A DNA stretch of 8,956 nt from Streptomyces violaceus (GTDB taxonomy: Bacteria; Actinomycetota; Actinomycetes; Streptomycetales; Streptomycetaceae). Shown here in pieces: positions 5,986 to 8,956 of the stretch. Positions within the stretch are counted from its first letter, which is position 1, and each line of letters begins with the position of its first letter. A program made the translations under genes and the position numbers. Location of the stretch: contig KL569113.1 of NCBI GenBank assembly GCA_000715635.1, positions 90,129 to 99,084 on the forward strand. The letters are read 5' to 3'. The notes under the pieces were generated by a model. The model was not told the DNA's origin and ran no database searches. It saw nothing but the letters and a program-made list of their open reading frames with translations.

Positions 5986-6501
5986 ATGACGTCGACAGCC
6001 GCCACTGACGCCGAGAACTCCGGAGCGCATCCCCTTTTCGCCCAGGCCCTGCGGGAGCTCGGGCTCGACGAGGTCGTTCCGCTCATCCGGCGCTTTCCCG
6101 AAGCCACCCGTACCGCCGCCGAAGCCGCCGCCGCTCTCGGGTGCGAGCTGAGCCAGATCTGCAAGTCGCTGATCTTCGCGGCGGACGGGGTGCCCGTGCT
6201 GGTGCTCATGGACGGGGCCTCCCGGGTGGACCTCGAGCTGGTGCAGAAGGAGCTCGGTGCGGACAAGGTCACCCGGGCGAAGGTCGATGTCGTACGGGAG
6301 ACGACCGGCTATGCCATCGGTGGCGTGCCGCCCTTCGGGCACCGGACGAGGACGCGCGTGCTCGCCGACCGGTCCCTGCTCGGCCACGAGACCGTGTGGG
6401 CGGCGGCCGGGACGCCGTACACCGTGTTCCCCATGAGGCCCCTAGACCTCGTCGCCCACGCCGGCGCCACCCTGGTGGACGTGCGCGAGAGCGCCTCTTG
6501 A
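5986..6501 (+). CDS. YbaK/EbsC-family aminoacyl-tRNA deacylase
   Basis: A 171-residue cytoplasmic protein. YbaK-type enzymes hydrolyse mischarged tRNAs in trans, classically Cys-tRNA(Pro) or Ala-tRNA(Pro), to keep translation accurate. The family pattern is clear: CKSLIFAADGVPVLVL at about 59-74, where K60 is in the position of the catalytic lysine; GASRVDL at 77-83; and GYAIGGVPPFGH at 108-119, the conserved Gly/Pro loop that closes the substrate pocket. Length is normal, with a slightly longer N-terminus (about 15 residues) than Escherichia coli YbaK. No Shine-Dalgarno precedes the ATG, matching the proposed leaderless transcript. Its stop codon overlaps the start of the downstream transporter gene. 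Which tRNA it edits cannot be read from sequence; this branch could prefer an amino acid other than Cys or Ala. Confidence 0.92.
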   Translation: MTSTAATDAENSGAHPLFAQALRELGLDEVVPLIRRFPEATRTAAEAAAALGCELSQICKSLIFAADGVPVLVLMDGASRVDLELVQKELGADKVTRAKVDVVRETTGYAIGGVPPFGHRTRTRVLADRSLLGHETVWAAAGTPYTVFPMRPLDLVAHAGATLVDVRESAS

Positions 6502-7343
6502 CGCCGCTGGTCACGGCCGCCGTGCTGCTCGCCGCCGTGACCCACGCCAGCTGGAACGCCATCGCGCACAAGATCACGGACAAGCTCGCCGGGTTCGCGC
6601 TGATCTCGGGCGGCGGGCTGGTCATCGGGCTGGCGCTCGCGCCGTTCGTGGCGTTCCCGGCGGCCGGGGCGTGGCCGTATCTGCTCTTCTCCGCCGCCGT
6701 TCACATCGCCTACTACGCGCTGCTGATGAAGTCCTTCCGGCTGGGCGACTTCGGGCAGGCCTACCCCATCGCGCGCGGCACCGCGCCCCTCGTCGTGACC
6801 CTGCTCGCCGCGCTCTTCGCACACGAGGTGCCCGACGGGTGGGCCGCCGCCGGTATCGCCCTGTCGTGTGCGGGGCTGACCGGCGTCGCCCTGTGGGGGC
6901 TGCGCGGGCGCCGGCCCGACTGGGCGGCGATCGGGGCGGCCCTGGCGACCGGGCTGACGATCGCCGTGTACACCGTCGTGGACGGGCTGGGCGTGCGTGC
7001 GTCGGGGTCCTCGCTCGGGTACATCGCCTGGCTGATGGCCGTGCAAGGGGCCGTCATCCCCGCGTATGCCGCGAGTCGCTGGCGCGGGCGGACCGTGGCC
7101 CTGCTGCGGCCGTTCGCGTTGATCGGGCTCATCGGGGCCGCTCTCTCCGTCGCCGCCTACGCCCTCGTCCTGTGGGCCCAGACCAAGGCCGAGCTCGCGC
7201 CCATCGCCGCCCTGCGGGAGTCGTCGATCATCGTGGGCGCGGCGATCGGGGCCGTGTTCTTCAAGGAGCGGTTCGGGGTTCCGAGGATCGCGGCGGCCGG
7301 GCTGGTCGTCGTCGGGATCGGGTTGATGCTGCACGCCGGGTAG
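6498..7343 (+). CDS. EamA/DMT-family transporter
   Basis: A 281-residue integral membrane protein with about ten hydrophobic segments arranged as two EamA repeats (about 1-135 and 141-280). Drug/metabolite transporters move small metabolites such as amino acids, often outward. Conserved landmarks: QAYPIARGTAPLVV at 87-100 and E110 in the first repeat; and AELAPIAALRESSIIVG (231-247) with FFKERFG (254-260) in the second. The proposed start is TTG at 6498, overlapping the upstream stop as TTGA, which gives a complete first membrane segment (TPLVTAAVLLAAVTHASWNA). A GTG at 6522 is possible but would cut into that helix, and upstream in-frame sequence overlaps ybaK in another frame and is not supported. 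No strong Shine-Dalgarno is present, so translation probably depends on ribosomes finishing the ybaK-like gene. Substrate unknown; an amino acid or analogue would fit the partner gene but is inference. Confidence 0.88.
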   Translation: MTPLVTAAVLLAAVTHASWNAIAHKITDKLAGFALISGGGLVIGLALAPFVAFPAAGAWPYLLFSAAVHIAYYALLMKSFRLGDFGQAYPIARGTAPLVVTLLAALFAHEVPDGWAAAGIALSCAGLTGVALWGLRGRRPDWAAIGAALATGLTIAVYTVVDGLGVRASGSSLGYIAWLMAVQGAVIPAYAASRWRGRTVALLRPFALIGLIGAALSVAAYALVLWAQTKAELAPIAALRESSIIVGAAIGAVFFKERFGVPRIAAAGLVVVGIGLMLHAG

Positions 7344-7350
7344 GCAAGGC

Positions 7351-7380
7351 GGGTGCACTCGCGGCACGTGAGGAGCACCC
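7351..7380 (+). terminator. Hairpin after the transporter gene
   Basis: GGGTGC (7351-7356) and GCACCC (7375-7380) pair as a 6-bp stem, with a further CTC/GAG pairing inside (7358-7360 with 7370-7372). It lies 7 bases after the transporter stop and 29 before the DUF1876 start. No T-run follows. It could end the ybaK-eamA transcript or act as a partial terminator or leader structure ahead of the DUF1876 gene. Confidence 0.45.
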
Positions 7381-7396
7381 TGGAACTAGGTCTTCC

Positions 7397-7406
7397 GGAG
7401 GTGATC
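7397..7406 (+). promoter_or_regulatory. Extended Shine-Dalgarno of the DUF1876 gene
   Basis: GGAGGTGATC is a ten-base exact complement of the 3' end of bacterial 16S rRNA (GATCACCTCC). GGAGG ends 8 bases before the ATG at 7410. It fixes that start over the in-frame upstream codons and predicts strong translation. Confidence 0.85.
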
Positions 7407-7409
7407 GTC

Positions 7410-7685
7410 ATGATGCACACCCGAGTGGGATGGCACGTCGAGATGGAGTTCATGGAGGACGACCAGCACACGCGCGCGGTCGCGCTGGTCCGGCTGCCCG
7501 ACGGTACCGAGGTACGGGCGCACGGGGCGGCCAACCGGCACCGGTCCGACACCAATCAGCCCAGGGTCGGAGAGGAGATCGCCGGGGCCCGGGCACTCAA
7601 CGAACTCGCCATGCAGTTGCTGACCAAGGCCCATGAGGAGATCGACCAGGCGTCCGGGCGGATCTCCCACCCGATCCACGTCTAG
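7410..7685 (+). CDS. DUF1876 domain-containing protein
   Basis: A 91-residue soluble protein that is almost entirely the DUF1876 domain. It opens with a strand region GWHVEMEFMEDD, a second strand TRAVALVRLPDGTEVRAHGA, then the conserved DTNQPRVGEEIAGARALNEL and a helix LAMQLLTKAHEEIDQ. Mycobacterial relatives Rv1738 and Rv2632c are stress or dormancy proteins, and the Rv1738 fold resembles ribosome hibernation factors; whether this protein touches ribosomes is inference. The ATG at 7410 is chosen for the extended Shine-Dalgarno; a second ATG follows at once (7413). It sits downstream of the transporter with a hairpin between, so it probably has its own promoter; TAGGTC at 7387-7392 could be a -10 but no -35 is convincing. 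It converges with the serine hydrolase gene. Confidence 0.88.
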   Translation: MMHTRVGWHVEMEFMEDDQHTRAVALVRLPDGTEVRAHGAANRHRSDTNQPRVGEEIAGARALNELAMQLLTKAHEEIDQASGRISHPIHV

Positions 7686-7707
7686 AGAAGCCGTACGGCC
7701 AGGTGAT

Positions 7708-7736
7708 CGGCAGTCTCAGCGGCCGAGGGACTGCCG
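7708..7736. terminator. Bidirectional hairpin between convergent genes
   Basis: CGGCAGTC (7708-7715) and GACTGCCG (7729-7736) are a perfect 8-bp inverted repeat around 13 bases. It lies 22 bases after the DUF1876 stop and contains the stop codon and last codons of the opposing hydrolase gene. No T-run on either side. A smaller palindrome, GCCGTACGGC, is at 7690-7699. Confidence 0.5.
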
Positions 7737-8879
7737 TACCGCCCGCACCAGCCCCTGCGCCCGCGGATCCGCCGTCACCGTCTTTCGGAAGCCGTTCGTG
7801 ACGTAGCCGAAGGCGATCTCGGACTCCGGGTCCGCGAAGCCCAGGGCGCCGCCGCGGCCCGGGTGGCCGAACGAACCCGGGGCCAGGAACGGCGAGGCGC
7901 TGCCGTGCAGCATGTAGCCGAGGCCGAAGCGGGTGCCGACCACCAGGACGCGGTCGGGGCCGGCCGACTCCTCGGCCCGGGCCAGTTCGACCGTCTCCGG
8001 CGTGAAGAGGCGTGAGGCACCGGCCGTGTCGCCGATCAGCGTCGCGTAGAAGCGGGCCAGTCCGTCCGCCGTCGCGATGGCGTTGGTCGCGGGCAGGGCC
8101 GCCGCGCGGTAGGCGGGGTCGTTCTGTTCCGGGAACGGGGTGATCGCCGCGAAGGCCCGGCGGGTGAGGGAGGCCGGGTCCTCGTAGGCCTCGGTGACCG
8201 AGCGCTTCGGGCGGGCGCGCAGGCCTCCGGTCGGCTCGGGGCCCTCGATGCGGCCCGCGCGTCCCACCCGGTGGGCCTCCGAATCGGGCAGGCCGAGCCA
8301 GAGGTCCAGGCCCAGCGGGCCGGTGATCTGTGCCGCGAGCCACTCGCCCGCGCCCTGCCCGGTCACGCGCCGCACCAGTTCGTCGAGCATCCAGCCGTAG
8401 GTGAGGGCGTGGTAGCCGTGGTCGGTGCCGGGCTCCCACGCGGGCGCCTGGACGGCGACCGCCGCGGGGCCCCGCAGCGGGTCGAGGGCCTGCTCGGGGG
8501 TGAGGGGGCGGTCGAGGACCGGCAGGCCGGCCCGGTGGTTCAGTACGTGCCGGACCAGCACCCGCTCCTTGCCCCGCGCCTTGAACTCCGGCCAGTAGTG
8601 GCCCACCGGCGCGTCCAGGTCCAGCTGTCCGCGCTGGTGCAGCAGCAGGAGTACGGCGGCGGCTGTGCCCTTCGTCGCCGAGCGCACGACCTGGGCGGTG
8701 CCGTGCTCCCAGGGGGTCGTGCCGTCGATGTCCTTCGTGCCGGCCCACAGGTCGACGACCTGCTGCCCGTCCCGGTAGACGGCGACCGACGCCCCCCGCT
8801 CCCCGAGCGTCTCGAAGTTTCTTACGAACGCTTCCCTGACCGGCTCGAAGCCCTCGGCGACTGTGCCGTTCACGTCCAC
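7716..8879 (-). CDS. Beta-lactamase-fold serine hydrolase (class C / family VIII esterase-like)
   Basis: A 387-residue protein of the beta-lactamase-related superfamily that includes class C beta-lactamases, DD-peptidases and family VIII carboxylesterases. The nucleophile motif SATK is at 67-70 (S67, K70), and a Tyr that may serve as general base is Y156 in GYHALTYG, where class C enzymes have YxN. A third motif, HPGRGG at 339-344, takes the place of the KTG box; HxG is common in esterase-like members. Conserved PATNAIATADGLARFYA (263-279) also fits. No signal peptide is visible, so it is probably cytoplasmic, which argues against antibiotic resistance and for an esterase or amidase. The GTG start at 8879 has GAGGAG 7 bases upstream (8887-8892). 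The substrate is unknown. Confidence 0.88.
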   Translation of the reverse strand: MDVNGTVAEGFEPVREAFVRNFETLGERGASVAVYRDGQQVVDLWAGTKDIDGTTPWEHGTAQVVRSATKGTAAAVLLLLHQRGQLDLDAPVGHYWPEFKARGKERVLVRHVLNHRAGLPVLDRPLTPEQALDPLRGPAAVAVQAPAWEPGTDHGYHALTYGWMLDELVRRVTGQGAGEWLAAQITGPLGLDLWLGLPDSEAHRVGRAGRIEGPEPTGGLRARPKRSVTEAYEDPASLTRRAFAAITPFPEQNDPAYRAAALPATNAIATADGLARFYATLIGDTAGASRLFTPETVELARAEESAGPDRVLVVGTRFGLGYMLHGSASPFLAPGSFGHPGRGGALGFADPESEIAFGYVTNGFRKTVTADPRAQGLVRAVRQSLGR

Positions 8880-8917
8880 GTCCGTACTCCTCGTCCTGCT
8901 GCGGTACTGCGGTGCTC

Positions 8918-8941
8918 CCCCTCAGGGGTCCTTTCACTATG
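8918..8941 (-). promoter_or_regulatory. Possible promoter -10 and leader palindrome of the hydrolase gene
   Basis: On the minus strand CATAGT (8941-8936) could be a -10 element; its -35 would lie outside the window. Downstream, CCCCT-C-AGGGG (8918-8928) is a small perfect palindrome in the predicted leader that could be an operator or a weak hairpin. Nothing else is evident between the gene start and the window edge. Confidence 0.3.
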
Positions 8942-8956
8942 CCCGTCCGGGTCGCG

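Noticed and set aside
5122..6387. Minus-strand open frame of 421 codons across the regulator and ybaK-like genes
   Set aside because: It spans two well-supported genes and their intergenic promoter on the other strand and has no recognisable motifs.
6141..6497. In-frame N-terminal extension of the transporter within the ybaK-like gene
   Set aside because: The extension is a frame-shifted reading of the deacylase, rich in Arg and Gly and lacking membrane segments.
7597..8937. Minus-strand frame longer than the hydrolase gene
   Set aside because: It is a shifted frame of the hydrolase; the frame at 7716-8879 carries SxxK and the other family motifs and has a ribosome binding site.

Overview
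The window looks like a piece of an actinomycete chromosome, most likely Streptomyces or a close relative. The coding DNA is very GC-rich with strong third-position G/C bias, GTG and TTG starts are used, and the gene families (tricorn protease, TetR-MMPL pair, DUF4097, DUF1876, family VIII-like serine hydrolase) are typical of that group. I see no rRNA, tRNA, CRISPR array, complete insertion sequence or prophage gene, so this reads as ordinary chromosome with several small regulatory systems. All family calls come from reading motifs and were not checked by a search.

Layout, left to right. (1) Positions 1-1166, minus strand: the N-terminal third of a tricorn-type protease that runs off the left edge. 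(2) Positions 1167-1320: divergent control region with two copies of a palindrome, ACGAAAC-N-GTTTCGT, around a promoter. (3) Positions 1321-4222, plus strand: a TetR-family regulator followed by an MMPL/RND-type membrane exporter, ending at a strong hairpin terminator (4247-4289) that probably serves both strands. (4) Positions 4305-5919: a DUF4097 beta-repeat protein on the minus strand, divergent from a regulator that joins an IS30-transposase-like helix-turn-helix to a GbsR/MarR-like winged helix. The 223-bp region between them is AT-richer than its surroundings and carries six copies of CGTTGC in both orientations. (5) Positions 5986-7343, plus strand: a YbaK/EbsC-type tRNA-editing deacylase that appears to be leaderless, translationally coupled by a TTGA overlap to an EamA/DMT transporter. 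(6) Positions 7410-7685, plus strand: a small DUF1876 protein behind an extended, near-perfect Shine-Dalgarno sequence. (7) Positions 7716-8879, minus strand: a cytoplasmic beta-lactamase-fold serine hydrolase (SxxK), convergent with the DUF1876 gene.

Functional reading. The tetR-mmpL pair looks like a self-regulated export module: the regulator probably binds the two palindromes upstream of its own gene and represses both genes until a ligand, probably a transported lipid or toxic amphiphile, is present. The DUF4097/regulator pair looks like a second self-contained module, with the fusion regulator as the natural candidate to read the CGTTGC array. That module is the least explained part of the window and the best candidate for something undescribed. 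The ybaK-eamA pair and the DUF1876 gene are probably housekeeping or stress-related.
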